From contig JAJEKV010000050.1 in assembly GCA_021234155.1 (NCBI GenBank), positions 8,858,548-8,922,547 on the forward strand: 64,000 bases of DNA. The letters run 5' to 3'. Shown here piece by piece: positions 24,088 to 38,092 of the stretch. Below the pieces are notes generated by a model, which made no database searches, had not been told where the DNA came from, and worked only from the letters and a program-made list of their open reading frames with translations. Position 1 is the stretch's first letter. Every line of letters starts with the position of its first letter. The position numbers were made by a program, and so were the translations under genes. The DNA comes from Isoetes taiwanensis (lineage: Eukaryota > Streptophyta > Lycopodiopsida > Isoetales > Isoetaceae).

Positions 24088-25289
24088 CCCTAAGTTGCAG
24101 TTCGTCAAAATCATATTCACTTTGGCAAACCCCATTTGCAATTTTTTCGATGTGAAATTATCTCGTCAGCCCCATTCGCTTGACAAGGATCAGGGATGGA
24201 TGCCTTGGAATCAAAATGATGAATCAGTTGCTGGGGCATTTGGGTGATTTGCATTCTTGTGGTAGAGGGCTTGATGAAGTGCAATTCACATTTATCATTC
24301 TTTGATTGTTCCTTTGGCTTAGTTTATGAATAAGAAGCAAACACAATTGGAATGTCGAGAACTCTCACACTGGTTATGCAGTAAAAACTATGTCTAAGAA
24401 AAGAGAGCCTGCCTCCAGTCCATGTAGTTTTGTAAGGGTACGACCATTCCAAGTCTGGCTGTTCCTTTGCAACCTTACCTCATTTTGGCACGGGGTTTGA
24501 CCAAATTTTGGACCTGGGAATTCAGATTCTCAAAATGGATCGTTGAAACTCTAGTTCAACCTTGAAATCTATATCAACGAATTTTATCTCTTTAAGGTCT
24601 ACCTTGATGCTCTAACAGGGTTTCCAAATAACTGCTCAAAAAAGTTCTCTCTCAACAAGATGTATTATATTTGAAGTGCATTGAAGAACTTATTCTCTTT
24701 TCGCAAGTATCTATTAGATTCTGATCTTGTGAATGATTAGGCTTGCAGTTATGGATAAAATTTTTAAGATTTGTGAGCCCTAGGTTGTCATTTGCCCTAG
24801 GTTGTCATTTGCCCTGCATCTCATTGTGGAAGAAATCCGAACCGAGATTTCCGGTGGAATATGATCTTTGCAGCAAAGAAGCTCTTGAATCATCACCGCA
24901 CCAAATTCGTGAGGTCCCAACTTCCATTCATGGACTACAACTCCGCCCATGCCCTAAGTAACGTAGCAAGATAACAGTACATTCGCACTAGCGGTTTTTA
25001 ATGGAGTTTACATTTGCACCACTAGTCAAGTTAGCACATAGTTAAGAATATTTGTTGAGAATCAGTTACTTTTTTAACCACAAACACTAACTAAATTTGT
25101 CTTCGCATTGTATTTAGTTAAGTTAACAAAAACTAAAAAGTTAACCAAAATAGAAAATAACACTAAAAATTAAAGTCATCTCATTGAGGTCACTTTAGCA
25201 AAAACTAAAAAGTTAACCAAATTAGAAAATAGCAATAAAAATTAAAGTCACCTCATAGAGGTCACTTCATTTTCCTCTTCGAGTCACCG
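24088..25289. other. Downstream intergenic stretch with a 74-bp duplication
   Basis: The 3' untranslated region of the LysM-M23 gene must start here, but no end can be set. A 20-bp block, CCCTAGGTTGTCATTTGCCC with overlap, is doubled at 24779-24815. 25126-25268 is two copies of a roughly 74-bp block containing AAAAACTAAAAAGTTAACCA and ATTAAAGTCA. No gene is recognised. Confidence 0.6.
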
Positions 25290-28200
25290 GCATAACATGA
25301 TTGATGATAATTCTTTCATCCCTATTCCCTCTTTTACTGCCAAATATACTTGGGGTCTAACAGAAGAAAAGATGATGCCAGAGTCTATTGTGCTCTTGAT
25401 AGATTTTATCTCAATGTTTATGATTCTAATTTTTGGGATAATGCTTTTGTGGTTAGTGACGAATCTATCTCCATCTCTGATCACCAACACCAATTTCTTT
25501 GTACCAATCACCAAACTTCTATCTCTCATGCTGAAAATATTCCCTACAAATTCAAAACTAATCTTTTGAACTCTGTACCTTTTAGTGATCAATTCAGAGA
25601 ATATTTCTCCAATTTGCCTCGAGTTAGGACCATAACTCTATGAAATGCTTTTATTTCAATATCAAAACTTCCAAAGCTTGGATAAATGTCCTCCCAGTGG
25701 CATAAAGATATAGCTTACAAATTAATCGTTTGAAATCTTCTCTTCATCTCAGAGAGGAGGATATTGAGAGACAGATTGAGCTCATTGAGGAAATTGAGGC
25801 TAAAGGTGCTGGCATTAGATGCAAAATTAAATATACTAATGATATGGACTCAGGTTGTACAAAATTCTTCTTCAGGGTTGCTAAATCTAGGCAGATAAGA
25901 AATTATATTCTATTACTGAAGTCAAGGATAATTCTAATAACATCCTAAAGAAACCTACTGATTCCTCAAGTTATTCCAAATTTTTTGTTGATAATCTTCC
26001 TAGGATGCCTCTGAAACTACTAAGGCCATCAATTTCAAAAAGCTCATTGATATAATCATCCCCAATGAGCTTCCTAAAATGGACAATAACTTGATTAATA
26101 TATTTTCTTTAGAAGAAGTATACTATGTGCCCAAATGGCCTTGATGGTTTTCCATCTGAATTCTATTTGCACTTTTGGGGCATTATGAAGCAAGATTTCA
26201 TGGCTTTCATTAAAGGCTTCTGGACCTCTAATCACCTCTACCCTTCCATAGCTAGTGGCTTTATTACCCTGATCCCTAAGGTTGAAAAGCCTGTTAATAT
26301 CTCTGATTGGAGGCCGATTTCTTTAACAAATTCCACTAATAAAATTTGTGCCAAAATTATTGCCTTAAGAATTAAAGATCATTTGCAAAAATGCATTAGT
26401 TTGAATCAATCTATCTTTCTCCCTAACAGATTCATTCTTGAAAACTATATTGCAGCCATTGAAGGGTTACATTGGAACAAACTTTCTAATCAAGAGTGCA
26501 TCCTTCTTAAGCTAGATTTTAAAAAAGGCCTTTGATACTATTAGATGGAATTTTATTGCCTATGCAATGGATAAGCTTGGCTTTTAGCCATTCCTTATTC
26601 AGCTGATTATGGGTTTAAATCAAAGGGCCAACTTTGCTGTTCTTATCAATAATTCCCCTGATTCCTTCTTTCCTCTTGCTAAAGGTGTGAGACAAGGTTG
26701 CCCTCTTGCACCTTATCTCTTCATTATGGTTACTGAATTGCTGACTAGAGCTGTTATGCACCATCAAATCAATGGATATATCAATGGGCTCTGAATTCCT
26801 AATAGTCCAAATTCTATTCGCATCCTCCAATATGTTGATGATACTCTCTCTTTCCTAAAAAATGATCTTACAAATATCTCCAACTTCCTGAGTATTATTA
26901 GTGATTTCAATGTTGCTTCTAGTATTTATCTGAATCTTGATAAATGTACTATTATTAGGGATATTTCTGATAATCAAATTACAGGTATTAATGTCGCTAG
27001 CACCTCCCAAGCTTCTAAACTTTTAGGAATGCCTTCGTCCCTAAATGTCAATCTTACTGGTTTTTGGGCCCCAATTGTTGATAAGATTCGTGCCAAACTT
27101 CATGTTTACAAAAATAGTCTCTCTCTTGCAGGCAGAATTGGCATTGCCAATACTGTCCTTGCTAGTTTCCATATTTATTTTTCCTCTGCTTTGGTTGCTC
27201 CAGCTTCTGTCTACAAGCAAATTGAGAGAATCATAAGGAAATTCATTTGGAATGTCAATAACATAGTAAATTAGGATATTATTGCTAGGAAAAAGAAAGA
27301 AGGTGGCCTAAATTGCAAAGATCGGCATAAGCAAGCACAAGCTCTAGATGGTAAATTCATTTGGAAAGCCCTGAGGGGATCATCAAGTGTTGTTCCTCTT
27401 TTTATAAATTTTTGGTTATCTTCAAGTAATCTTGCTGGTCATCCTTCGATCTCTCATATGCTCCCAAATTCTGCTTTCTATGATCTTAAACCTGCTGCAA
27501 ATATGTCTTCTTTGATGAGAACATCATAAGAGCTTGGAACAATATTTATCTTGCTTTTTCCTATCCCTATATCGCTCATGTCCATCTTGCAATGCTTATT
27601 TTTTGGTCCCCTATCTTTAGTGATCATGCAAAATATGAGCTGGCCATCAAGCATCTTCAAGTTTATAAAAGATGGAAGTCTTATGGTTTAAATTCTATTG
27701 GTGGTCTCTGGAATACTGATAGATGGATTACCTGGTCTAATTTAAGAAGAAAAGCAAGAGGCACTGGATCTTCTATCATATTAAGCAGGTGGTTGGCAAT
27801 TATGTGCCATCTCCTACTCCTGCCTCTGTTTTTTACTGGCAGCTAAAAAATAAGCCCTCCTATAAGGTCAATATCATTTATGATTTTCTCAATCAAAAGG
27901 CAAACCCGGCTAAATCTTCATCTTGCTGGAATCTTGATTCAGAGGCTTCAAAATCTCTTATTACTAATGTGTGAAACTCCTCCAAGAAGATTTCCTTCTT
28001 CATTTGGCTGATTGCTAACAAAAGTGTCCTTTGTCTTCTCAATTATTCCAAGAGAGATCATACGTTGTCCTCATTATGCCCCCTTAATGACACTAAAAAC
28101 ATGGATCATATATTTTTCTATCCTAAAGCTTGAGCCTTTTTTGAAATGATTTGATCATTATTTTGGTACTCATGATAGAAGCTCTATTATTAAATTCGGG

Positions 28201-29390
28201 CAAACCAATAATACATTTAATAACACTATCGTTTTTCTTTCCTTATGGAATATATGGAAGTCAAGGAATAGATGCTTATATGGTCACAGGAGATTCTTAG
28301 TAACATGGATCAAAATCCATTTCATATATGACTTTGAATTATGTGCTACAACCCATAGAAATATTGTTTCTGACAATTATGATAGTTGTTGGGATCGATT
28401 TAATTCATATGAGGGGTATTTCAACTTGTTTAAATCAAAATTATCTTTTAAAGGATACTAAGAAATTCATTCTCATAGGATACATGGAGAATGTCGAGGG
28501 CATCAACAAAGAAAGTTTGACAGAGGAACAAGTATATATGAAGTTAAGATGTATGGTGAGGAAAGGCCACATGAACATCAGGTCAAATATCCTCCTCATA
28601 ACCAGTGGACTAATGATCATGGATAATGAAGTATGTATGGCAATAAAAAGGATCTAGGCTGCGGTCTTTACTAGAGAAGTTTTTCAGATGGCTTATATGT
28701 ACTGGTTCATATATAAGCATCATCAAGATTTTACTGAAAAACGGTTTGCTAGATACATGCAGTTATATTATACTCACAGAATGATAGCTGATACCTATGG
28801 CACGCTCCTTTTACTTATGGTCCAACAGGATTTTTACAGATTGATAAGAGATCAAATGTGGATGGCGGATTCTTACCTTATGGGAACTGTTGACAGTTTC
28901 ATTTACAACTATAACCAATTGTTCTCCTCTTCCATAAACCTCGTTGATCCCTACCATCTCTTGAGCTCGGATTGATAGCAAAGCCTCATACTGGATGCAA
29001 TGAGATCTTTTGGTTTTGCAGGTTCTTTAGCAATTTCAGATTTTTGTGGGACAACATATGGATATGGGATTTTCCTCCTGTTGTGTTGTAGTAAGGCCTT
29101 GTTTCTTCAAAACTTTGGTGGTGCCAAAGATCTTGGTTCTACTCAGATATTATTGTCTTATATAGCATTTGAAGACTAATTTTGCAAGATAGATACAGTC
29201 ACCTCTACTTCTTTTGTGCTCTGAAGACCTGGTTACGATATTTTGGATATTTAAAACTTCTTAAATTTTGCTTTGATGTGGCATGCCTATTTTTGAAGGC
29301 TGTCAAACAGACTTGTATGTTTTTCCTTAATTAATAAGAAAATCATCTCGTTCCTTCAGAAGAAGAAGCAAAAAAAAAAAAAAAAAAAAG
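25290..29390 (+). mobile_element. LINE-B, L1-like non-LTR retrotransposon
   Basis: A plant L1-type LINE on the plus strand, truncated inside its endonuclease. It ends in a poly(A) run at about 29372-29389, after a typical L1 end containing AAAATCATCTCGTTCC. Endonuclease, RT and a C-terminal zinc-finger region follow in order. The frame shifts repeatedly, so the element is dead. About 1.1 kb (28.3-29.37 kb) between the last recognisable coding block and the tail holds two frames of 109 and 95 codons that match no L1 domain I know. No convincing target-site duplication was found. Confidence 0.85.
25340..28130 (+). pseudogene. LINE-B endonuclease/reverse transcriptase remnant
   Basis: The C-terminal end of an L1 endonuclease is readable as RRKDDARVYCALDRFYLN near 25365, followed by SDHQHQF. 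RT begins with PNGLDGFPSEFYLHFW at about 26130. It continues through LIPKVEKP...SDWRPISLTN, FLPNRFILENYIAAIEG, KLDFKKGL (motif A region) and GVRQGCPLAPYLFIM near 26690. The catalytic box reads YVDDTLSF near 26830. LAGRIGIANTVLASFHIYF near 27125 is the usual post-RT block, and GGLNCKD follows. A zf-RVT-like end with FFIWLIANKSVLC and CPLNDTKNMDHIFF lies at 28000-28120. Stops and frameshifts break it at least six times. Confidence 0.85.
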
Positions 29391-30443
<1,053 letters not shown>

Positions 30444-30571
30444 AAGGATTGGCCCGATAAAAGGTGGAAGAGCTATCTATATATGAGCCTTAGTGAATTG
30501 GTAATAGAGGCAAACAAAGAAGTGTTTTGTTTCCCAAAGCGTGGGCTAAAAGGGCTCCCGTGTAAACAAAT

Positions 30572-32788
30572 TGGTTTGATGTGGAATGCAAAGCAAAACG
30601 ACAGAAATTTAAGCATGCAAGGGGGGAGGAGAAAATCATGGCTAAGAGGGAATATATGCGACTAGTGAAAGCGAAAAAGAAAAAGTTTCTATACCAAAAA
30701 CACATGCGAATGATTGAAGACCTGCTGGTAGAGCCTAAAAAATTTTGGGCAAGGCTTAAGCCAAAAATGGAACAGGGTGAGTTGCTTGAGGTGGAGCTAT
30801 TAATTAGCCAAGTTAATAAAATATACAATGTATTAGGCGTAAAAGACACTGTTCTAGCAGATCGCAATGTAGAATGGGAATTCACAATGGAGGATGTACA
30901 GGGGGGGCTAGAAACGTTGGCAAATGGGAAGGCTGCAGATAACTTGGGGCTGGTTGCGGAAATGTTTAAGTGGGCAGGAGAGGAGATACACAGAACATTG
31001 CTGAAATTAATGAATATGGTATTGAGAGAAGGCTTCCCACGGGAATGGCAAATGAACAGGGTTGTTCCCTTGCATAAAGCGGGTGATAAGTCGGATCCCA
31101 GCAACTATAGGATGATCATGATCAGCAGCCTATATGCTAAGCTTTTTGCTACTATGGTTAATAGCAAACTAAGCAGGTGGGCAGAGGACATGGGTGTACG
31201 GGCTGTGGGACAAGCGGGTTTTAGACCCAAACGGTCCACTACAGATCACTTGGTTACTTTGAGAGCGATGATGGACACAGTTACAGGAACAAGGAAACCA
31301 CTTTATATGCTATTTGTAGATTTCACAAAAGCTTTCGACATGGTGGACAGAGACAATTTATGGGAACGCATGGAAAAACTGGGAGTGCCAAACGAGCTAA
31401 AGCAAGCAGTCAAAATACTATACGAGAAGGTACTTGTGCAGTTATCATTTCCTTATTTTAAAGAAGGCCAGGAACCAGTAGTCAGCAACATAGGTGTAAA
31501 GCAGGGGTGTCCCATGTCCCCCACTCTTTTTGGGTTGTTCATAGACCAATTAGAAGATTGGATAATGCAGAACGGAGGAGATGGTATGGCTCTAGAGAGG
31601 TTTGTGGTGTTCTTACTTCTATATGCGGATGATGTAGTACTTTTGTCAAGGTCAATTACTGGAATACAGAAACATCTAGATGGATTAGTATGAAAGTGAA
31701 CATGGAAAAGACTAAAATAATTGTGTTTGGGGCAAACAAAGTGGATCACATACACCTTTTCTACAAAGGGGAACCGGTAGAATTGGTGGGTTCATATAAA
31801 TATCTAGGGATACAGGTTGATAAGAGTCCGAGTTGGAACTATGCGGTAGAGCAGAGGATAAATGGTGGGCTGAAAGCATTATATAGCATGCAGCGCAGCG
31901 TAGAAAAAATGAGATATGGAACTTCCAATTGAAAAAACAGTTATATGGGGTCCTAGTGCAGACAGTATTGTTGTATGGCTGTGAGGTATGGGCTCCAGGG
32001 TTGGCTGAGGAGACTTTGAGGAAAATAGAAAAGGTACAGAAGAAGTTTCTCAGAACAGAGCTTGGTGTTAAGTCGCAGACACCGTATGACATGCTATTGG
32101 CCGAGTGTGGGATGACATCATTGCAATCAAAAGCTTTGTGCCGAACGCTTAAGTATGTATGCAAAGTACAGGAAATGCCAGCATCTAGTCTACCACGATT
32201 GGCCTTAGAGGCAACAAAATGTAAGGGATGGTATGCCGATATACAAAATTGGATGAGAAAGTGGGATTTAGATATATCTGGATTGGCCGAACATCATGCG
32301 GATATTAGAGAGTGGGTAATGGATCATGTTGTGGAGAAATCATGGAGAGTGCCAGAAGTCAAGAAGGAATATTACAGGCAGCATATCAGTCCACAGCTTC
32401 AGGTTCCAAGATATTTGACAGAAGGTGTGTCATTAAAATTAAGGCATACAATTGGCAGAATGAGACTTAGCTCACATCATCTTGGCGTTGAAGTTGGACG
32501 TTGGAGCAATATTCCCCATGAGCTGAGACTCTGCAAGCTATGTAAGATGGGAGTGGTCGAGGATGAAATGCATGTGCTTCTACAGTGTCCACAATACAAA
32601 AGCGTAACTTGATAGCTTTCTTTGATATGCCCAGTAGCACAATCGGTGACTATATTGTTAAAATTTTGGAGCATAGAGATATAATGTTGAGGAAACTTAA
32701 CATTCAAGAGATACAAGAGGATGAGTTAGAGGGGTCTAGTGCATTTCTTTCAGAGGATGCGCTAGAGGATATATTTTACAATCTGTAA
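30572..32788 (+). pseudogene. LINE-C reverse transcriptase and C-terminal domain
   Basis: Four overlapping frames give a nearly complete RT. WFDVECKAKRQKFK at about 30577 is the pre-RT linker. VVPLHKAGDKSDPSNYR, AGFRPKRSTTDHL, FVDFTKAFDMVDR (motif A), VKQGCPMSPTLFGLF and YADDVVLLS (catalytic aspartates) follow in the 30581-31693 frame. The chain continues at 31690-31932 (KTKIIVFGAN, then YKYLGIQVD), 31929-32612 (LLYGCEVW) and 32585-32788. CKLCKMGVVEDEMHVLLQCPQY near 32545 is a C-x2-C...H-x4-C zinc-binding block. At least three frameshifts separate these parts, so no enzyme can be made, although all RT catalytic residues remain. Confidence 0.88.
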
Positions 32789-32804
32789 GTGTATGGTTGA
32801 GCGT

Positions 32805-32828
32805 CACATAGACCTGGTGGTCTGTGAG
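32805..32828 (+). other. Terminal 3' stem-loop of LINE-C
   Basis: CACATAGACC, a TGGT loop and GGTCTGTGAG form a ten-pair stem with one mismatch and one G-U pair. It begins 16 bases after the last stop codon. Its core is the same as in LINE-A at 19482-19503. Confidence 0.65.
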
Positions 32829-32854
32829 ACGATATTTTTTTTTTCATTTCACAT

Positions 32855-33483
<629 letters not shown>

Positions 33484-33583
33484 ATCGATCTGAGCCCTCG
33501 GATCGCCATTCTGGGAAGGGACGAGCCATTATATAAGTACACTCCATATTCGAGGCCGGTTATCGGCATCTTCTCGCAGATCA
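33484..33583 (+). repeat. 5' fragment of the roughly 1-kb hairpin element (copy 4)
   Basis: This plus-strand fragment matches the start of the 56-kb copy read on its minus strand. It contains CCCTCGGATCGCCATTCT, then GACGAGCCATTATATAAGTA with a TATA box at 33530-33535, then TCGAGGCCGGTTATCGGC. Homology stops at about 33583, where another repeat begins. It shows that the family start occurs in both orientations. Confidence 0.75.
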
Positions 33584-34012
33584 GAATGGTGTCTTTAATG
33601 TTGCATTATGGCTTCACAGACAGGATGATGTGTATACTTCTTCTGGCACTTAAACTATACCTTAATGTGCATGCCATAAGTCTTAAAGGACCAATGACAG
33701 CGATCAGGCATCTTCCAGATTGTACCTAATGAATCTTCCCTTGCAAGAAACCCATATATTGCACATAAGCTAAATGAAATACATCTCTGAGTATAATTCC
33801 TTTCACATATGTTGCTTACTGTGTACTAGTATTGAGGCATCAAGCACAAAGTGGCATTTGTCAAAAGGAATATCTGTAACTTTGACTGCAGCACATTATC
33901 ATAATGAATCGTTGGATTTAGGAGTTGGCCTAAGAATGCTGTAACGTCCGAGCAGAAGAAAGTCGACAAACTAGATTTTGTTAAATATCAGAATGCTTTT
34001 ATTTGGATGTAT
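33584..34012. repeat. Segment a, duplicated at 34262-34683
   Basis: About 420 bp matches 34262-34683 at high identity from GAATGGT(G/A)TCTTTAATGTTG through TTTTATTTGGATGTA. A short internal stretch (ACAGGATGATGTGTATACTT) is missing from the second copy. No gene is recognised in it. Confidence 0.9.
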
Positions 34013-34256
34013 GGCAAAAATAACATGTGAAGAATTACGACTTAAGCGATAACTACAGGCAAACGCTTCTCTGAATTAACGCCCAAGTAATGCCGCCCAC
34101 GAACTCGAGCCCATCTCCAGAGTTTTTGTGAGCTTCAGCAATGAAATTGCAAAGAATTGCTGGCCACGAACTCTGCAGAAAGCCTGAGAAAATCAATCGA
34201 CCAAAAGATGCTAGCAAGATTTCTGAAAATCAAATATGCGAAAAGGGGAAGGCTTC
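34013..34256. repeat. Segment C, duplicated upstream of MTR4 at 38675-38918
   Basis: A 244-bp block matches 38675-38918, also 244 bp, with only scattered substitutions, in the same orientation and 4,662 bp away. It starts GGCAAAAATAACATGTGAAG and ends GGGGAAGGCTTC. Confidence 0.92.
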
Positions 34257-34261
34257 ACAAT

Positions 34262-34683
34262 GAATGGTATCTTTAATGTTGCATTGTGGCTTCACAGATT
34301 TTCTTCTGGCACTTAAATTATACCTTAATATGCATGCGATAAGTCTTAAAGGACCAATGCTCCAGTGATCAGGCATCTTCCAGGTTGTACCTAATGAATC
34401 TTCCCTTGCAAGAAACCCATATATTGCACATAAACTAAATGAAATACATCTCTGAGTATAATTCCTTTCACATACATTGCTTACGGTGTACTAATATTGA
34501 GGCATCAAGCACAAAGTGGCATTTGTCAAAAGGAGTATCTGTAAGTTTGACTGCAGCACATTATCATAATGAATCGTTGGATTTAGGAGTTGGCCTAAGA
34601 ATGCTGTAATGTCCGACGTCAGATCAGAAAAAAGTCAACAAACTAGATTTTATTAAACATCAGAACGCTTTTATTTGGATGTA
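34262..34683. repeat. Second copy of segment a
   Basis: See 33584-34012. Its 3' end falls at the same point, GGATGTA, at which the first copy joins segment C. Here it runs into unrelated sequence instead. Confidence 0.9.
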
Positions 34684-35349
34684 ACCTGTTCATTGTCCAA
34701 GGTGTTTTAGATGAAATCATCTTTGTTATGCTAACAAGACTTCAAAAATAAGCAATGCGCAAATAAAACATTCTTTAGCAGAAAATCTTCTAGTTCATAA
34801 ACTAAGAGCAGACACCTGGTTTTACCTATATAGTTGACCTTTCCAAATTGCAAAAAGAATGTACACAAGGCAACAAAGAGAAACTGCTTAATACCTTGTG
34901 AAACTTAGGCAAGAGATCGTGTCTTTAGAATCATGTAGCTTATCTGATGTGAGTCCGATGGGTCTTTGCAGAGAATTTTAAAGTGTAGATTTTAGCTCTG
35001 TGTTCGGCCTTATAACACTTGGGCAGTTTCTTTATCACATTCTATAGTAAGAATAGGAACATGAATCTGGTCAACTCTAACTCACACGTGCTATCTATTA
35101 CCCATTCTTTGTTTAGACCAAAGGGACCTCCTATCCACTTGTGAAGACATAGATCAAGAACTTAAGTCCCTGCAGCCCTCACCATTTAAAACTCTTGAAG
35201 ATCAGGAGTCTTAAAGTGATCGCAAATATCATCTGAAAATGGGTTGTGTAAGTGTAGTCATTAACTAACTTTAATAATTCTGACATCTTCCGCATGTCCT
35301 TGTTATTAAGCAGAGCTATAAATATTCTTGATATGGTTCCAAAAACTTT
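34684..35349. other. Stretch with no recognised gene
   Basis: AT-rich, with no domain or ordered repeat. It forms the left part of the sequence separating the second a segment from the second C segment. Confidence 0.5.
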
Positions 35350-35575
35350 CATTTTGGTGAGAGACTCGTCTGGAGGGGGAAAACCGGCAATAGATAGATA
35401 GATAGGCATATCTTTCATCACAGCAGTATATGAACATTTTGAAAAATATCTAAAGGGCTAGTCGACCACACCAATTTGGTCTGACTAACTAATAATAATA
35501 AAGGGACCTGCCATAGGAACAACCCAAGCCCCTTTAAGATGGCGTAAAATAAGAAAGGCAAATAGGAGGCAACGT

Positions 35576-35650
35576 GCGAAAGTTTATCATCGGGATGAAA
35601 AACCCCGCCCTTTCGGGTTTTCGAGGAAAACCCTAATGATAAACCTTCGC
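35576..35650 (-). other. Conserved hairpin of element copy 1
   Basis: The arm GCGAAAGTTTATCATCGGG pairs with CCCTAATGATAAACCTTCGC. Inside it a second stem pairs AAAACCC with GGGTTTT around CGCCCTTTC. The inner part is nearly identical in the 56-kb copy, while the outer stem differs but still pairs. Confidence 0.8.
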
Positions 35651-36020
35651 CCGATGGTTCCAACGGAAAAGCCCGGGCCATCAAAGTGGAGATCATTGAT
35701 GAAAAAGTCGAGGAAGCACAAGATAAAGGTCGCAAATAAGACGATTCCTCTCGAACCCAACACGAGAGCCATAAGAAAGAAACAAATGGCCATGATCACC
35801 TGAAAAACTTAAAGAAAATGAACAAAATGCATTAGACATTAGAATAGAATAAGATGGAAGTAACTCAAAAAAGTTCGAGTTCCCCACAGTTGGATGAGAT
35901 GGCCTGAAAAGAAACAACGTAAAAAGAAGCACGTAACTCAAAAATATAAGCCATCACGCCGGCTCGGCGAAACCCCCCACGGAGGCTGGTCCATAACAAA
36001 TCACAATTCTTCAATAATAG

Positions 36021-36245
36021 AAGGGGCTGGTCACGCGAGCCACGCGATATAACATCATATAGCAAAACCACATAACCTCTCAAACACAGAGGGGCTATAC
36101 ACGCGTGCCACATGAGAAATGATAAATACTTCAAGAATAAAAAAGGGCTGGTCACGCGAGTCACGCGACATAACATCATAAAAACAACATAACCTCTCAA
36201 ATACAGAGGGGCTGGCCACGCGAGCCACGCGACATAGAATCACAA
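36021..36245. repeat. Tandem array inside element copy 1
   Basis: Four loose copies of a 55-68-bp unit contain GGGGCTGG(T/C)CACGCGAGCCACGCG or a close variant, then ACATAACATCAT. They start near 36021, 36089, 36144 and 36207. CACGCGAG and CCACGCG give each unit GC-rich, partly self-complementary character. Confidence 0.85.
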
Positions 36246-36442
36246 AAAATGAAAAAAATATGAATGTAAACAATTTAGGGTGGGAAGGGAGGGAATTGAG
36301 ACCAAAAAACAGCTGTGATAAGACGCCGATAATGGAGAAAGAGCCTAACAATGTATATATAGCCTCGTCTCCCCAAAATGGCGATCCGACGGTGTCGAAT
36401 CGCATGCATTTTGGTGAGAGACTCGTCTGGAGGGGGAAAACC

Positions 36443-37799
36443 AGCCGATCAAAAGAGAACTTCCATGTCAAAGCCTAGGGTGATGAGACAGGGATATCAA
36501 GTCAATATTGGCACAAAAGGAAGATGGTGTCGAACAACTAGTAAGGTGGATCTAAAAAGGAAGAAAAGAAGAGTTAAATACATTAAGGAAAGGGAATAAA
36601 GACAACAATTCATCAAGATTAAAAATGCTAAAAAAGTCAACACTAGGCTTAGGTGCTACCAATATAAGTTCCGGGAAAAACCAAATTTGAGGTGTTATAA
36701 ACATAATAGACTATAACAATCTAAGTAGACTATTTAAGGCGGCTTCGATAGTAAAAACCAACTAGTATCAACTAGTATAAACCAACAATAGTAAGAAACA
36801 ATATCTAAATGTGATGGTGTTAAGCATATATGGGTGAAAAATATCACGTTACTAGAAAAAACGTATAAACCAATAAAACACAATATCCTTAGTTGGTAAC
36901 AAACGTCCATGGCGCAGAAAAGACAAGGTACATTAGAAAAATATATTCAAAAGAATAGAAACAAATGTATTCAAAAAGAAAAGGAAAATAGAAACAAATA
37001 TACTCGAAAAGAAAACATATTCGAAAGGAAATAGAAAATGTACCTAAAAGAAAATAAACTATGTCAACACATGAATTTGAACCCATGTCAACACATGAAT
37101 TTGAACCCGTCACCACAAGTTAAAGAGCATTGCCTGCTAACCACTACTACCCATAAGCATTAATAATAAATAGTTTATGTTCTATATATGTTATTCAAGT
37201 AGCGGAGGATGCAAAGAAGCGGAGCATGCAAAGAAGCATGCAAAGAAGTATGCATGCAAAGAAGCGGAGCATGCAAAGAAGCGAAGCATGCAAAGAAGCA
37301 TGCGAAAGGGAAAACAGGGAAAAACAATTGAAAAAATATAATGGCGAACAAGCGAGGATTGACGATTAGAATCGGATGTGTTTAAGAGGAAGAAGTTTGA
37401 TGCCAGGAAGCACGCACCAGTACAAACGTGGGATACAATGGGGAAAAACGTGAAAAAACATGAAAAAACAGGCCTACAAGCAGTCAGGACATAGCTATAT
37501 TACAATTACAGAGAAAGAAGGAGATGATGATCTGATCAAAGCATATGAGATAACGAAATTTTGATTTGGGTTTAGATTCACGATGATAAACCCAGTGTCA
37601 AATTCGAGAAAACATACAACCCTAATTGAACAACAGGATAAAGAATGAAAAGCCCTACAATAACGAATATGAAGATGCTATGGTGATGCAATCAAAATAG
37701 CTATAGAACAAGAAGCAGCAAGCGATGCTTGACACAACCAACGGAAGCAGCAGCCCACAATTGCCAACCAAAGATTTCTCATGCGAGATAAAAAACATG
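36443..37799. other. AT-rich stretch with short tandem repeats
   Basis: A 26-bp unit, with CATGTCAACACATGAATTTG at its start, is doubled at about 37060-37110. 37207-37305 holds about six copies of an 18-bp unit, GCAAAGAAGCGGAGCAT, with shortened variants. This may be the interior of the element whose start is at 37800-38092, since the other copies also carry an internal tandem array. No hairpin core is found here. Confidence 0.55.
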
Positions 37800-38092
37800 T
37801 TAGAGATAGAAAAAAATTAAGAGGCATTGCTGAACACCCAGAGAAAAGAATGAACTCAAAAGACTAAGTGCTACTACCACACCAAGAGAAGCATCGAGCG
37901 CCATAACGAGAAAAGCATACAAGGTAACTAACATGGCAAATCTCCAACGAACAAGAGGAATGAAAGTGAAACTGAGACCAAAAAACTGCTGTGAGAAGAC
38001 GTCGATAATGAAGAAAGAGCCTAACAATGTTTATATAGCCTCGTCTCTCTCCAAAATGGCGATCCGACGGTGTCGAATCGCATGCATTATAT
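37800..38092 (-). mobile_element. 5' part of the hairpin element, copy 3
   Basis: On the minus strand this begins with GATTCGACACCGTCGGATCG, then GCCATTTTGGAGAGAGACGAGG, a TATA box (38032-38037), AACATTGTTAGGCTCTTTC and CGACGTCTTCTCACAGCAG. These match copy 1 almost base for base for about 110 bp. The match then fades, and the 3' hairpin and tail are not found. Confidence 0.7.

Larger units (their letters stand above)
35350..36442 (-). mobile_element. Roughly 1-kb non-autonomous hairpin element, copy 1
   Basis: A 1,021-bp body (35386-36406) lies between two perfect 36-bp direct repeats at 35350-35385 and 36407-36442. Read on the minus strand, the body starts with TCGGATCGCCATTTTGG and a TATA box (36353-36360). 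A block with GTTAGGCTCTTTCTCC follows, then a tandem array (36021-36245), a 75-nt hairpin (35576-35650) and a CTATCTATCTAT tail. There is no long reading frame, LTR or inverted terminus. The layout fits a retroposed, non-autonomous element with a microsatellite tail and long target-site duplications. A related copy is at 55937-56843. Confidence 0.7.

Noticed and set aside
35350-36442. LTRs or a TRIM element as an explanation for the 36-bp direct repeats
   Set aside because: The repeats are too short, do not begin TG and end CA, and are unlike the 23-bp pair around the sister copy, as target duplications would be.
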